Of a stretch of 64,000 nt of DNA, positions 9,203 to 17,764 are shown piece by piece (within the stretch, counting starts at the first letter, position 1; each line of letters starts with the position of its first letter). The position numbers and the translations under genes are program-made. This DNA is from Paraburkholderia ultramafica (lineage in GTDB: Bacteria; Pseudomonadota; Gammaproteobacteria; Burkholderiales; Burkholderiaceae). The stretch covers positions 124,001-188,000 of the forward strand of contig NZ_CADIKK010000014.1 of the NCBI RefSeq assembly GCF_902859915.1, in the 5' to 3' direction. The notes under the pieces were generated by a model. The model made no database searches. It had not been told where the DNA came from and worked only from the letters and a program-made list of their open reading frames with translations.

Positions 9203-10234
9203 TCAGGCGGCGGCGCTTTCCTCGCGATACGACGTATGCGGCAAGGGTTTCAGATGCGCGGCGAATTGCGCGGATGCCGCCGCCCACGAGAAGCGCTCCG
9301 CCCACGCACGCGCATGGTTGCGATCGATCTTCAGCGCCTCGAGACAGGCCTCGCGCAGCTCTTCGTGCATCGCGCCCGCGCCGCCGTCGCCCAGCACGTC
9401 GATCGGACCGGTGACCGGATACGCCGCCACCGGCGTGCCGCACGCGAGCGCTTCGAGCAGCACGAGTCCGAAGGTATCGGTGCGGCTCGGGAACACGAAC
9501 ACATCCGCCGCCGCATACACCTTCGCGAGTTCGGCCTGCGTGAGCACACCCAGATAATTCGCTTGCGGATAGCGCGACTTCAGTTCGGCGAGCGCCGGGC
9601 CTTCGCCGGCGACCCACTTCGAGCCGGGCAGGTCGAGTTGCAGGAACGCCTCGACGTTCTTCTCGACCGCCACGCGTCCCACGTACAGAAAGATCGGCCG
9701 CGCGGAGTTGAGCACCTTCGAGTCCATCGGGTGAAAGATCTCCAGGTCGACGCCGCGGGTCCACAGCACGACATTCGTGAAGCCGAATTTTTCGAGGTCG
9801 TGCTTGACCACGGGCGTGGGCGCCATCACGGCCAGCGACGGCTTGTGAAACCAGTGCAGGAACTTGTAGGTCGCGGCGAGCGGAATGCCGAAGCGCGCCT
9901 GCACGTACTCCGGAAAGCGCGTGTGATAAGCGGTCGTGAACGGCAGCTTGTGACGGATCGCGTAGGCGCGCGCGGCCATGCCGAGCGGGCCTTCGGTGGC
10001 GATGTGCAACGCGTCGGGCGCGAAAGTGTCGATGCGCTCGCGCAGCTTGCGGCGCGGCAGCAGCGACAGGCGGATCTCGGGATAGGTCGGGCAGGGAATC
10101 GTTTTGAATTCGAGCGGCGTCAACAGATCGACGCGATGGCCGAGCGCGGTGAGTTCGCGGGTGGTGTTTTTCAGCGTACGCACGACGCCATTGACCTGCG
10201 GTTCCCATGCGTCAGTGACGATCATGATCTTCAT
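9203..10234 (-). CDS. GT4 glycosyltransferase, Agt-like (probable diacylglycerol glycosyltransferase)
   Basis: A 343-residue GT-B glycosyltransferase. It opens with KIMIVTDAWEPQVNGVV and has HIATEGPLG and TAYHTRFPEY in the acceptor half. The donor-binding half has FLYVGRVAVEKN, followed by PSRTDTFGLVLLEA with the E-x7-E type pattern. These blocks match what I remember of rhizobial Agt enzymes, which glycosylate diacylglycerol during phosphate starvation, and the broader GDP-mannose-dependent group. A GAGGAA ribosome site precedes the ATG. It sits between a PlcP-like phosphoesterase (42 bases upstream) and a diacylglycerol kinase. The sugar donor cannot be told from sequence. Confidence 0.85.
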   Translation of the reverse strand: MKIMIVTDAWEPQVNGVVRTLKNTTRELTALGHRVDLLTPLEFKTIPCPTYPEIRLSLLPRRKLRERIDTFAPDALHIATEGPLGMAARAYAIRHKLPFTTAYHTRFPEYVQARFGIPLAATYKFLHWFHKPSLAVMAPTPVVKHDLEKFGFTNVVLWTRGVDLEIFHPMDSKVLNSARPIFLYVGRVAVEKNVEAFLQLDLPGSKWVAGEGPALAELKSRYPQANYLGVLTQAELAKVYAAADVFVFPSRTDTFGLVLLEALACGTPVAAYPVTGPIDVLGDGGAGAMHEELREACLEALKIDRNHARAWAERFSWAAASAQFAAHLKPLPHTSYREESAAA

Positions 10235-10275
10235 CGGCTTGTTCCTCGATTCGGGCCCAATAGCGGTTAAGGGGA

Positions 10276-11217
10276 CTACGCAGTCGCCCGGGCCTTTTGC
10301 GCGCCGACTTGCGGGGTGCGCAGCGTGGTCCAGTAGATCACTTTGAGTTCGCCTTCATACGTCTCGACGAGTGCCGACAGACTTTCGACCCAGTCGCCGT
10401 CGTTGCAATACAGCACGCCGTCGATGTCGCGCATCTCGGCTTTGTGGATGTGTCCGCAGACCACGCCGTCGCAGCCGCGGCGGCGCGCTTCGTCGGTCAT
10501 CACGTGCTCGAACGACGAGATGAAGTTCACCGCGTTCTTCACCTGATGCTTCAGGTACTGCGACAGCGACCAGTACGGGAAGCCGAGCTTGCTGCGGATC
10601 CGGTTGAACCAGCGGTTCAGGACCAGGATCATCGTGTAGAGCGTGTCGCCGAGATAGGCGAGCCACTTCGCGTGCTGGATCACGCCGTCGAACAGATCGC
10701 CGTGCACGATCCATAGCCGCTTGCCGGCGAGCGTGGTGTGAAACGCTTCGCCGCGCACGTGGATGTCGCCGAACGCGAGGTCGCAGAACTGGCGCGCGGC
10801 TTCGTCGTGATTGCCTGGCACGTAGATGACCTGGGTGCCCTTGCGCGCTTTGCGCAGCACTTTCTGCACGACGTCGTTATGCGCCTGCGGCCAGTACCAG
10901 CCCTTCTTCAACTGCCAGCCGTCGATGATGTCACCGACGAGGTACAGATACTCCGACTCGTTATGACGCAGGAAGTCGAGCAGATAGGACGCCTGGCAGC
11001 CGCTCGAACCGAGATGGATGTCGGACAGCCAGATGGTGCGGTAGCGGTGCGGGTCGGTGTTCTCGTCTTCGGGGTGGACAGCGTGGGCGTCGAGTGGTGG
11101 TGTCACGGGCAACGGCAAGCCGTGATGACCGGGGCTGGGGTCCGGCCGGAACGCGACGGTGTCGACGCTCGGGCCGGTCTGGCGGAACAGGGAAGTCGCG
11201 GACGTTTTGGGGTCCAT
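10276..11217 (-). CDS. UDP-2,3-diacylglucosamine diphosphatase-like metallophosphoesterase (PlcP-like)
   Basis: A 313-residue calcineurin-like phosphoesterase with every metal motif: DIHLG (D66, H68), GDIIDG (D96), GNHDE (N136, H137), VHGD (H172) and GHIH (H256, H258). Automatic annotation usually calls this family UDP-2,3-diacylglucosamine diphosphatase (LpxH). However, the stretches GWYWPQAHNDVVQK and PYWSLSQYLK are those I associate with PlcP, the phospholipase C that removes head groups from phospholipids under phosphate limitation. About 55 residues precede the catalytic domain. A Pho-box-like sequence lies 45 bases before the ATG. The neighbouring glycosyltransferase and diacylglycerol kinase favour PlcP over LpxH. 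Confidence 0.83.
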   Translation of the reverse strand: MDPKTSATSLFRQTGPSVDTVAFRPDPSPGHHGLPLPVTPPLDAHAVHPEDENTDPHRYRTIWLSDIHLGSSGCQASYLLDFLRHNESEYLYLVGDIIDGWQLKKGWYWPQAHNDVVQKVLRKARKGTQVIYVPGNHDEAARQFCDLAFGDIHVRGEAFHTTLAGKRLWIVHGDLFDGVIQHAKWLAYLGDTLYTMILVLNRWFNRIRSKLGFPYWSLSQYLKHQVKNAVNFISSFEHVMTDEARRRGCDGVVCGHIHKAEMRDIDGVLYCNDGDWVESLSALVETYEGELKVIYWTTLRTPQVGAQKARATA

Positions 11218-11261
11218 GGCTCACGCGTCGAGTTGCAGTGCCCGTATTGGGCCAGGCGCGC

Positions 11262-11279
11262 GTGACTGTGCCATGACAG
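11262..11279 (-). promoter_or_regulatory. Candidate Pho box upstream of the PlcP-like gene
   Basis: On the minus strand the sequence reads CTGTCATGGCACAGTCAC. This is two 7-base direct repeats separated by four bases, one mismatch from the PhoB consensus CTGTCAT-N4-CTGTCAC. It lies 45 bases upstream of the start codon, a usual distance. Part of it also forms a small dyad (CATGAC-A-GTCATG, 11272-11284), so another regulator is not excluded. Confidence 0.55.
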
Positions 11280-11442
11280 TCATGAGAAGTTCTTATTACT
11301 GCGGGGGGGTTGTGACGCGGATGATACGGCGCAGGGCGCGGTCGACGTGAACCTTGCGGCAGGGGTGGCCGCACGAACGGCGAATTCATGGACTGCCAGG
11401 CATGCCGGCCGGGCACGGCCGCCCGGCACAAGCACGCCCTCT

Positions 11443-11964
11443 TCAGCGCGCAACCCCAATCACGCGCGTACCCGCGAGCCGGTCGTGCAGGAACTGACGT
11501 TGCGGGTCGAGGCGGCCGGTCGCGGCCCACAGCAGGAACCAGATGCCGGCGATCACCAGCGTCTGCGGCAAGCGAAGTCCCAGCAGCGGATGCAGCGCGA
11601 GCGGCGGCAGGAACCACAGCCACGCGAGCACGTAACGGGCGATTGCCCGGCCGGTGGAAAGCGGCGAGCCGTCGGCGGCGACGACCCGCAGGCGCCAGGT
11701 TTTCATCGGCAGGGTTTGGCCGCTGTGAGTCCAGAACCAGACGAAGTACAGACCGACCACGAGACCGATCCATGCGGCAAGCATATTGTGGTGAGTCAAG
11801 CCGTTGCGTTGCTGCGTCAGCGTGCTGAACAGATAGCCGGCGACGAAGACCACGCCGAACAGGATCAGCGCTTCGTAGAGCAGCGCCGCGAGGCGGCGTC
11901 GAACGGTGGGGGCGATGCCGGGTGCAGCGGCGGGCAGTGTCGAGGTCGTGAGCGGCTGGGACAC
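11443..11964 (-). CDS. RDD family membrane protein
   Basis: A 173-residue protein with three hydrophobic segments (about residues 27-50, 78-98 and 107-128). The RDD signature arginine and aspartates are represented by VRRRLAALLYEALILF and MKTWRLRVVAADGS. RDD proteins are inner-membrane proteins of mostly unknown role, some implicated in ion transport. It is the last gene of a four-gene group beginning with an ECF sigma factor; only 13 bases separate it from the DUF3106 gene. Its job in that group is unknown. Confidence 0.85.
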   Translation of the reverse strand: MSQPLTTSTLPAAAPGIAPTVRRRLAALLYEALILFGVVFVAGYLFSTLTQQRNGLTHHNMLAAWIGLVVGLYFVWFWTHSGQTLPMKTWRLRVVAADGSPLSTGRAIARYVLAWLWFLPPLALHPLLGLRLPQTLVIAGIWFLLWAATGRLDPQRQFLHDRLAGTRVIGVAR

Positions 11965-11977
11965 AGTGTGACCGGGC

Positions 11978-12727
11978 TCAGGAGCCGTTGAAGATCGACG
12001 GCGCTTCGGCCGGCGACACCGGCACCGGCGTGGCGGGCACGAAACTGCCCGCAGCCGGAATGGCCGGCGGCGCTGCCGGGCCCGGCAGCGCCGCGGCGCT
12101 CGCCGCCGCTACACCGCTTGCGCCGTGCTCACGCGCATTGACGATACGCTCAAGACCCTTGATTTCGTTGCGGGCCGAGGGCGGCGCGCTGACGACGCTC
12201 GGGCGCCGCTTGCGCTCGCTGGCGGCAAGCCGTTCCTTCTGCTCCTCGGGCAACTGCTGATATGCCTTCCACGCGTTCTGACGAGCCTCGCGCGGCAATT
12301 CCTTCGATACCTGGTAGTTCTCGCGGGCGACGCGCCGCTGATCGGGCGTCATGCGCACCCATTCGCTCATCCGGTCATGCAGGCGCTTTTGCGCGTCGGG
12401 CGACATTTTGGGGTAGCGCAACGCGATCTTGATCCATTTGCGTTTGCGTTCGTCGCTGAACGAATCCCACTGGGCTTCGAACGGCGCGAGCGCGAGATGC
12501 TCGGCCGAAGTCAGGCGCGACCAGGCCAGCGGGCTGTTGCTGCCGGGCAGGCCGGGCAATTCGACGGCGAGCGTCGGGGCGGGCGGCTTGGCTGTGGCGT
12601 TGCCGCCGGCCGAAGGCGCGCCAGCGGGCGACGGGCTCGGGTAAAAGCGCGGATACGTCGCTGCGAACGACACCAGGGCCGCGATCGTGCATCCGAAAAC
12701 AACGGCCAGGCCGCGCTTGTAACTCAC
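11978..12727 (-). CDS. DUF3106 domain-containing protein
   Basis: A 249-residue protein starting at a GTG (12725-12727) with a GGGAG ribosome site nine bases away; the longer open frame upstream lies within the DUF3619 gene. A membrane anchor or signal segment occupies residues 7-25. A Pro/Ala-rich linker follows, then the DUF3106 region (about 65-170) with Trp/Arg-rich helical repeats such as FSDERKRKWIKIA, MTPDQRRVARENY and LPREARQNAWKAY. The tail is again Ala/Pro-rich. The protein is probably periplasmic. The helical repeats recall stress-related periplasmic proteins, but no function is established. Confidence 0.8.
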   Translation of the reverse strand: MSYKRGLAVVFGCTIAALVSFAATYPRFYPSPSPAGAPSAGGNATAKPPAPTLAVELPGLPGSNSPLAWSRLTSAEHLALAPFEAQWDSFSDERKRKWIKIALRYPKMSPDAQKRLHDRMSEWVRMTPDQRRVARENYQVSKELPREARQNAWKAYQQLPEEQKERLAASERKRRPSVVSAPPSARNEIKGLERIVNAREHGASGVAAASAAALPGPAAPPAIPAAGSFVPATPVPVSPAEAPSIFNGS

Positions 12728-12743
12728 CCGAAAAATCTCCCGC

Positions 12744-13172
12744 TCAGTGGGCGCGTGAAAGGTACGCGTTGAAACCGTGGTCGAGATAGGCATTGAGCGG
12801 CAGGTCGTCGCTAAGCATGGCGGCATCGATATCGGCGAGTTCGGCGGTGCGCTGCTGGTCTTCCCAGTAGGCAATGCCGATGAGGCTCACGACCAGCGCG
12901 GCGAGCGGCCACGCGAGCGCAAAGCGGCGCAGCGGCGAACGGCGGCGCTGCGGGATCTCGACTTGCCGGAAACCGTCCGGCATACCGGCGCCGGCGAGAG
13001 CGGGCACGAACACCGGTGCGCTCACGGTTTCGGGCTTCTTGCGGGCGAGCGCGGCACGGCGCGCCGCGGCGAGTCGATCGACGGTGGCGGGCGGAATGCT
13101 GGCGGCGTTTTCGTCGAGCGCGCGGCGCACCTGGCGCGCGAACTCGAGTTCTTTAGTTTCGAGGGAGCTCAT
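12744..13172 (-). CDS. DUF3619 family membrane protein
   Basis: A 142-residue protein. Residues 1-80 are charged and cytoplasmic, 83-103 are a single membrane span, and a short conserved C-terminal piece (ELADIDAAMLSDDLP, then LNAYLDHGF) is probably outside. The start codon overlaps the sigma factor stop by four bases (ATGA), so the two are translationally coupled. A single-span protein coupled to an ECF sigma factor is the usual position of an anti-sigma factor, but no known anti-sigma domain is visible. That role is inference. Confidence 0.82.
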   Translation of the reverse strand: MSSLETKELEFARQVRRALDENAASIPPATVDRLAAARRAALARKKPETVSAPVFVPALAGAGMPDGFRQVEIPQRRRSPLRRFALAWPLAALVVSLIGIAYWEDQQRTAELADIDAAMLSDDLPLNAYLDHGFNAYLSRAH

Positions 13173-13732
13173 AGCGTGATTCCTTTAGCCTTGAGCGCTT
13201 GCGCCAGCGTGTGGGTGGCCCGCGAGCAGTGCGTTTTCACACTACCTTCGGAACAGCCCATCGCGGCGGCAGTCTCGGCGACATCCATATCTTCCCAATA
13301 ACGCATGAGAAACGCCTCCCGTTGACGTGCCGGCAACTTTTGGATCTCGTCGTCGATTAACTGCAAGACCTGTTCGCGTTCGAGCTTCTGTTCGTTGCTC
13401 TCGGCGCCGGCCGAGCCTTGCTGGGCCTCGAAGGTTTCCAGCGGATCAAATTCGTCGTCGTCCGCGTTGCCGAGCGACGAGAACAGGCTAACCCAGGTAT
13501 TGCGTACTTTGGCACGACGGAAATAGTCGTGCATCGCATTCTGCAGAATACGCTGAAACAGCAGCGGCAATTCGGCGGCCGGACGGTCGCCATATTTTTC
13601 GGCGAGCTTGATCATCGCGTCCTGCACGATATCGAGCGAGGCGTCGTCGTCCCGCACGGCGTAGACCGTCTGCTTGAATGCGCGCCTTTCGACGCCCGCC
13701 AGAAAATCGGCGAGTTCCTTGTCTGATGCCAT
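13169..13732 (-). CDS. RNA polymerase ECF-type sigma factor
   Basis: A 187-residue sigma-70 family factor with only regions 2 and 4. Region 2 spans about residues 10-90 (VRDDDASLDIVQDAMIKL, FQRILQNAMHDYFRR). Region 4 is the C-terminal LPARQREAFLMRYWEDMD followed by the helix-turn-helix AAAMGCSEGSVKTHCSRA. The ATG at 13732 gives the family N terminus ASDKELADFL; the frame is open to 13840 but adds no conserved sequence. It is divergent from ilvI and heads an operon with DUF3619, DUF3106 and RDD genes. The target promoters are unknown. Confidence 0.88.
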   Translation of the reverse strand: MASDKELADFLAGVERRAFKQTVYAVRDDDASLDIVQDAMIKLAEKYGDRPAAELPLLFQRILQNAMHDYFRRAKVRNTWVSLFSSLGNADDDEFDPLETFEAQQGSAGAESNEQKLEREQVLQLIDDEIQKLPARQREAFLMRYWEDMDVAETAAAMGCSEGSVKTHCSRATHTLAQALKAKGITL

Positions 13733-13919
13733 CCGTTTGGGGGTCGGCGCAGCGAGCGTGCGCGTAATCGGTCGAAAAATGTCGTAAAGCCCGCGGATGC
13801 TAACAAACTTTTGCGCCGCCTGGGGCGAAACGTGGTGCACCTTGCATCTGCATAACAGGATTCAGGTCGATTCCGGTCACTATCGAGATTCGGGGGCAGG
13901 GCGCCAGGGCAATAATTGC

Positions 13920-13948
13920 TTGACCGCGCGCGAATCTGCGGATATCGT
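13920..13948 (+). promoter_or_regulatory. Candidate sigma-70 promoter for ilvI-ilvH-ilvC
   Basis: TTGACC (13920-13925), 17 bases, TATCGT (13943-13948), pointing towards ilvI. The transcript would have a leader of about 140 bases. A 36-codon open frame (GTG at 13986, TAA at 14094-14096) abuts the ilvI ATG but lacks a run of Leu, Ile or Val codons, so classical attenuation is not supported. Confidence 0.4.
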
Positions 13949-14096
13949 CGCTGGTTCGCAACATAAGTGACTTGTCTCAATTGAGGTGTGGCCCAAGAAG
14001 CTCACCTGTCAACTGGACGCGCCGCTTGAACCCGAGCCACAAGCCCGGCAGAGAGCACCCGATCAATTTTTTGCCGAAAATTCGAAAGGTGAATAA

Positions 14097-15860
14097 ATGA
14101 ATATGCCCAGCGCGGAATTCTCCACGTCGGATACGACCCCCCCTCACGAAGCTGACTCTATCGGCGCCACCGTGCTCATGAAGGCACTGGCCGACGAAGA
14201 CGTCGAGTTCATCTGGGGCTATCCCGGCGGCTCGGTACTCTACATTTACGACGAGCTGTACAAGCAGGACAAATTCCAGCACGTCCTCGTGCGTCACGAA
14301 CAGGCCGCGGTCCACGCCGCCGACGCCTATGCGCGTTCCACCGGCAAGGTCGGTGTGTGTCTCGTGACCTCCGGCCCCGGTGTCACCAATGCGGTGACCG
14401 GCATCGCCACCGCGTACATGGATTCGATTCCGATGGTCGTGATCAGCGGCCAGGTGCCGACTGCCGCGATCGGCCAGGATGCGTTCCAGGAGTGCGATAC
14501 GGTCGGCATCACGCGTCCCTGCGTGAAGCACAACTTCCTCGTGAAGGACGTGCGGGATCTCGCCGCCACCGTCAAGAAAGCGTTCTATATTGCCCGTACC
14601 GGCCGGCCCGGCCCGGTGCTGATCGACATTCCGAAAGACGTGTCGAAGGCGCCCTGTAACTACGAGCCGATCAAGAGCATTTCGCTGCGCTCGTACAACC
14701 CGGTCACGAAAGGCCACTCGGGGCAGATCCGCAAGGCGGTCTCACTGCTGCTGTCGGCCAGGCGCCCGTACATCTACACCGGCGGCGGCGTCATTCTCGC
14801 GGACGCATCGCGTGAATTGAACCAGTTCGCCGATCTGCTCGGCTACCCGGTCACCAACACGTTGATGGGGCTGGGCGGCTACCGCGCGAGCGACAAGAAA
14901 TTCCTCGGCATGCTCGGCATGCACGGCACGTACGAAGCCAACATGGCGATGCAGCACTGCGACGTGCTGATTGCGATCGGCGCGCGCTTCGACGACCGCG
15001 TGATCGGCGACCCGACGCACTTCTCGTCGCGTCCGCGCAAGATCATCCATATCGACATCGATCCTTCTTCCATTTCCAAGCGCGTCAAGGTCGACATTCC
15101 GATTGTCGGCGACGTGAAGGAAGTACTGAAAGAACTGATCGAGCAGTTGCAGACGGCCGAGCATGGCCCGGACACCGCGGCGCTTGCCGACTGGTGGAAG
15201 GACATCGAAGCCTGGCGCGCGAAAGACTGCCTGAAGTTCGACCGCAAGAGCGACATCATCAAGCCGCAGTACGTGGTGGAGAAGGCGTGGGAGCTGACCG
15301 ACGGCAATGCCTTCGTGTGTTCCGACGTCGGCCAGCACCAGATGTGGGCGGCGCAGTTCTATCGCTTCAACAAGCCGCGCCGCTGGATCAACTCCGGTGG
15401 TCTCGGCACGATGGGCTTCGGTCTGCCGGCGGCGATGGGCGTGAAGATGGCGCACCCGGACGACGACGTGCTCTGTATTACGGGCGAAGGCTCGATCCAG
15501 ATGTGCATCCAGGAGTTGTCGACCTGCAAGCAGTACGACACGCCCGTGAAGATCATTTCGCTGAACAACCGCTATCTGGGCATGGTGCGCCAGTGGCAGC
15601 AGATCGAATACAGCAAGCGCTATTCGCATTCGTATATGGATGCGCTGCCGGATTTCGTGAAGCTCGCCGAAGCGTACGGCCACGTCGGCATGCGTATCGA
15701 ACGCACGGCCGACGTCGAGCCGGCGCTCAAGGAAGCGCTGCGCCTGAAAGATCGCACGGTGTTTCTCGATTTCCAGACCGATCCGACCGAAAACGTCTGG
15801 CCGATGGTTCAGGCCGGCAAGGGCATCACCGAGATGCTCATGGGTTCGGAAGATCTATAA
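14097..15860 (+). CDS. ilvI: Acetolactate synthase large (catalytic) subunit
   Basis: A 587-residue thiamine diphosphate enzyme. It condenses pyruvate with pyruvate or 2-oxobutyrate in the first common step of valine, leucine and isoleucine synthesis. The cofactor glutamate is in VRHEQAAVHAADAY (E68), and SGPGVTNAVTGIATAY follows. The FAD/activation domain is central. The C-terminal TPP/Mg motif (GEGSIQMC near 462, with LNNRYLGMV after it) is intact. A GAAAGGTG ribosome site precedes the ATG. The regulatory subunit follows 112 bases later. Confidence 0.96.
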   Translation: MNMPSAEFSTSDTTPPHEADSIGATVLMKALADEDVEFIWGYPGGSVLYIYDELYKQDKFQHVLVRHEQAAVHAADAYARSTGKVGVCLVTSGPGVTNAVTGIATAYMDSIPMVVISGQVPTAAIGQDAFQECDTVGITRPCVKHNFLVKDVRDLAATVKKAFYIARTGRPGPVLIDIPKDVSKAPCNYEPIKSISLRSYNPVTKGHSGQIRKAVSLLLSARRPYIYTGGGVILADASRELNQFADLLGYPVTNTLMGLGGYRASDKKFLGMLGMHGTYEANMAMQHCDVLIAIGARFDDRVIGDPTHFSSRPRKIIHIDIDPSSISKRVKVDIPIVGDVKEVLKELIEQLQTAEHGPDTAALADWWKDIEAWRAKDCLKFDRKSDIIKPQYVVEKAWELTDGNAFVCSDVGQHQMWAAQFYRFNKPRRWINSGGLGTMGFGLPAAMGVKMAHPDDDVLCITGEGSIQMCIQELSTCKQYDTPVKIISLNNRYLGMVRQWQQIEYSKRYSHSYMDALPDFVKLAEAYGHVGMRIERTADVEPALKEALRLKDRTVFLDFQTDPTENVWPMVQAGKGITEMLMGSEDL

Positions 15861-15972
15861 CGAGGGCCCGGCCGCCGGCTTCGTCATGCGCGCCTTCAAA
15901 AAAGGCGCGGGCGGACGAAGCGGCGCCGAACCGCTCGACAGACATCGACAAAACATCTGGAAGAAGCGAATC

Positions 15973-16464
15973 ATGAGACACATCATTTCCGTCCTGCTGG
16001 AAAACGAACCGGGCGCGTTATCACGCGTGGTTGGTCTCTTCTCCGCACGCGGCTACAACATTGAAACCTTGACGGTGGCTCCGACCGAAGACCGTTCGCT
16101 GTCGCGCATGACCATCGTCTCCATTGGCTCGGACGACGTGATCGAACAGATCACGAAGCATCTGAACCGCCTGATCGAGGTGGTGAAAGTGGTCGACCTT
16201 ACCGAGGGCGCCCACATCGAGCGCGAGCTGATGTTGATCAAGGTGAGGGCAGTCGGCAAGGAACGTGAGGAGATGAAACGGATGGCGGATATTTTCCGCG
16301 GCCGCATCATCGACGTCACCGAAAAGACCTACACGATCGAACTGACGGGGGCGAGCGACAAGCTCGACGCCTTCATCGAAGGGCTCGATTCCACGGCGAT
16401 TCTCGAAACGGTCCGTACGGGCAGTTCGGGCATCGGCCGCGGCGAGCGCATCCTGAAGGTCTGA
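15973..16464 (+). CDS. ilvH: Acetolactate synthase small (regulatory) subunit
   Basis: A 163-residue protein with an N-terminal ACT domain (residues 4-80; RHIISVLLENEPGALSRV, GLFSARGYNIETL), the valine-binding feedback site of acetolactate synthase. A second C-terminal domain contacts the catalytic subunit (FRGRIIDVTEKTYTIELTG). The ATG at 15973 has a GAAGAAG ribosome site and the exact family length; the open frame extending to 15886 is not conserved. It stabilises and regulates the enzyme encoded by the preceding gene. Confidence 0.96.
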   Translation: MRHIISVLLENEPGALSRVVGLFSARGYNIETLTVAPTEDRSLSRMTIVSIGSDDVIEQITKHLNRLIEVVKVVDLTEGAHIERELMLIKVRAVGKEREEMKRMADIFRGRIIDVTEKTYTIELTGASDKLDAFIEGLDSTAILETVRTGSSGIGRGERILKV

Positions 16465-16605
16465 CGCGCGGCGCTGATGTGCCGCGACTGAACGTCTCGA
16501 TCACAAGGCCGGGCGCCGCATCATGAACCCGGCCAGCAACATACCAACACACTATTCGCAGTATTTGAATTTCACTGATTCATCGAATTTAGCCAAGGAA
16601 CCGAC

Positions 16606-17622
16606 ATGAAAGTTTTCTACGACAAGGACGCCGACCTCTCCCTGATCAAGGGCAAGCAAGTCACCATCATCGGCTATGGCTCGCAGGGCCATGCGCACGC
16701 GCTGAACCTGAGTGAAAGCGGCGTGAAGGTCACGGTCGGTCTGCGCAAGGGCGGCGCATCGTGGAGCAAGGCTGAGAACGCCGGCCTGCAAGTCAAGGAA
16801 GTGGCGGAAGCCGTCAAGGGCGCCGACGTCGTCATGATGCTGCTGCCGGACGAGCAGATCGCCGAAGTCTATGCGAAGGAAGTCCACGGCAACGCCAAGC
16901 AAGGCGCGGCACTGGCCTTCGCGCACGGTTTCAACGTGCACTACGGTCAAGTGATTCCGCGTGCCGACCTGGACGTCATCATGATCGCGCCGAAGGCGCC
17001 GGGCCACACGGTGCGCGGCACCTACTCGCAAGGTGGCGGCGTGCCGCACCTGATCGCGGTTGCCCAGGACAAGTCGGGCGCAGCACGTGACATCGCGCTG
17101 TCGTACGCTGCGGCGAACGGCGGCGGCCGTGCCGGCATCATCGAAACCAACTTCCGCGAAGAAACGGAAACCGACCTGTTCGGCGAACAAGCCGTGCTGT
17201 GCGGCGGTACGGTCGACCTGATCAAGGCCGGCTTCGAAACGCTGGTGGAAGCGGGCTACGCGCCGGAAATGGCGTACTTCGAGTGCCTGCACGAACTGAA
17301 GCTGATCGTCGACCTGATCTACGAAGGCGGCATCGCGAACATGAACTACTCGATCTCGAACAACGCTGAATATGGCGAGTACGTGACGGGTCCGCGTATC
17401 GTGACGGCTGAAACGAAGAAGGCGATGAAGGCCGTGCTGACCGACATCCAGACGGGCGAGTACGCAAAGAGCTTCATCATCGAAAACAAGGCTGGCGCAC
17501 CGACGCTGCAATCGCGCCGCCGTCTGACGGCCGAGCACCAGATCGAACAGGTCGGTTCGAAGCTGCGCGCGATGATGCCGTGGATCGCGAAGAACAAGCT
17601 GGTCGACCAGTCGAAGAACTAA
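16606..17622 (+). CDS. ilvC: Ketol-acid reductoisomerase (NADP+)
   Basis: A 338-residue class I enzyme. The N-terminal Rossmann domain has GYGSQGHAHALN (residues 23-34). The C-terminal knotted domain has the Mg-binding TDLFGEQAVLCGG and the conserved MAYFECLHELK. It converts acetolactate or acetohydroxybutyrate into dihydroxy acids with NADPH, the second step of branched-chain amino acid synthesis. It follows ilvH by 141 bases and is closed by a strong terminator. Confidence 0.97.
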   Translation: MKVFYDKDADLSLIKGKQVTIIGYGSQGHAHALNLSESGVKVTVGLRKGGASWSKAENAGLQVKEVAEAVKGADVVMMLLPDEQIAEVYAKEVHGNAKQGAALAFAHGFNVHYGQVIPRADLDVIMIAPKAPGHTVRGTYSQGGGVPHLIAVAQDKSGAARDIALSYAAANGGGRAGIIETNFREETETDLFGEQAVLCGGTVDLIKAGFETLVEAGYAPEMAYFECLHELKLIVDLIYEGGIANMNYSISNNAEYGEYVTGPRIVTAETKKAMKAVLTDIQTGEYAKSFIIENKAGAPTLQSRRRLTAEHQIEQVGSKLRAMMPWIAKNKLVDQSKN

Positions 17623-17689
17623 GCGCTGACCAGGCGATTTCATCGCTGAAGTCCGGTTCGGCGCGTTCGCGCGTCGGCCGGGCAAATCA

Positions 17690-17730
17690 AAAAGCCGTCC
17701 AGGGGTGCTGAACCCTGGGCGGCTTTTGCT
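17690..17730 (+). terminator. Rho-independent terminator after ilvC
   Basis: A 15-bp stem AAAAGCCGTCCAGGG (17690-17704) pairs with CCCTGGGCGGCTTTT (17713-17727) with a single wobble and an 8-base loop. The stem runs into T residues. Confidence 0.85.
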
Positions 17731-17764
17731 ATCCTACGGTTTTACAAAAACACAGAAGCCATCC

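Noticed and set aside
10276..11217. Calling the phosphoesterase simply LpxH of lipid A synthesis
   Set aside because: It is longer than LpxH, carries PlcP-like blocks, and its neighbours and Pho box point elsewhere; kept only as an alternative.
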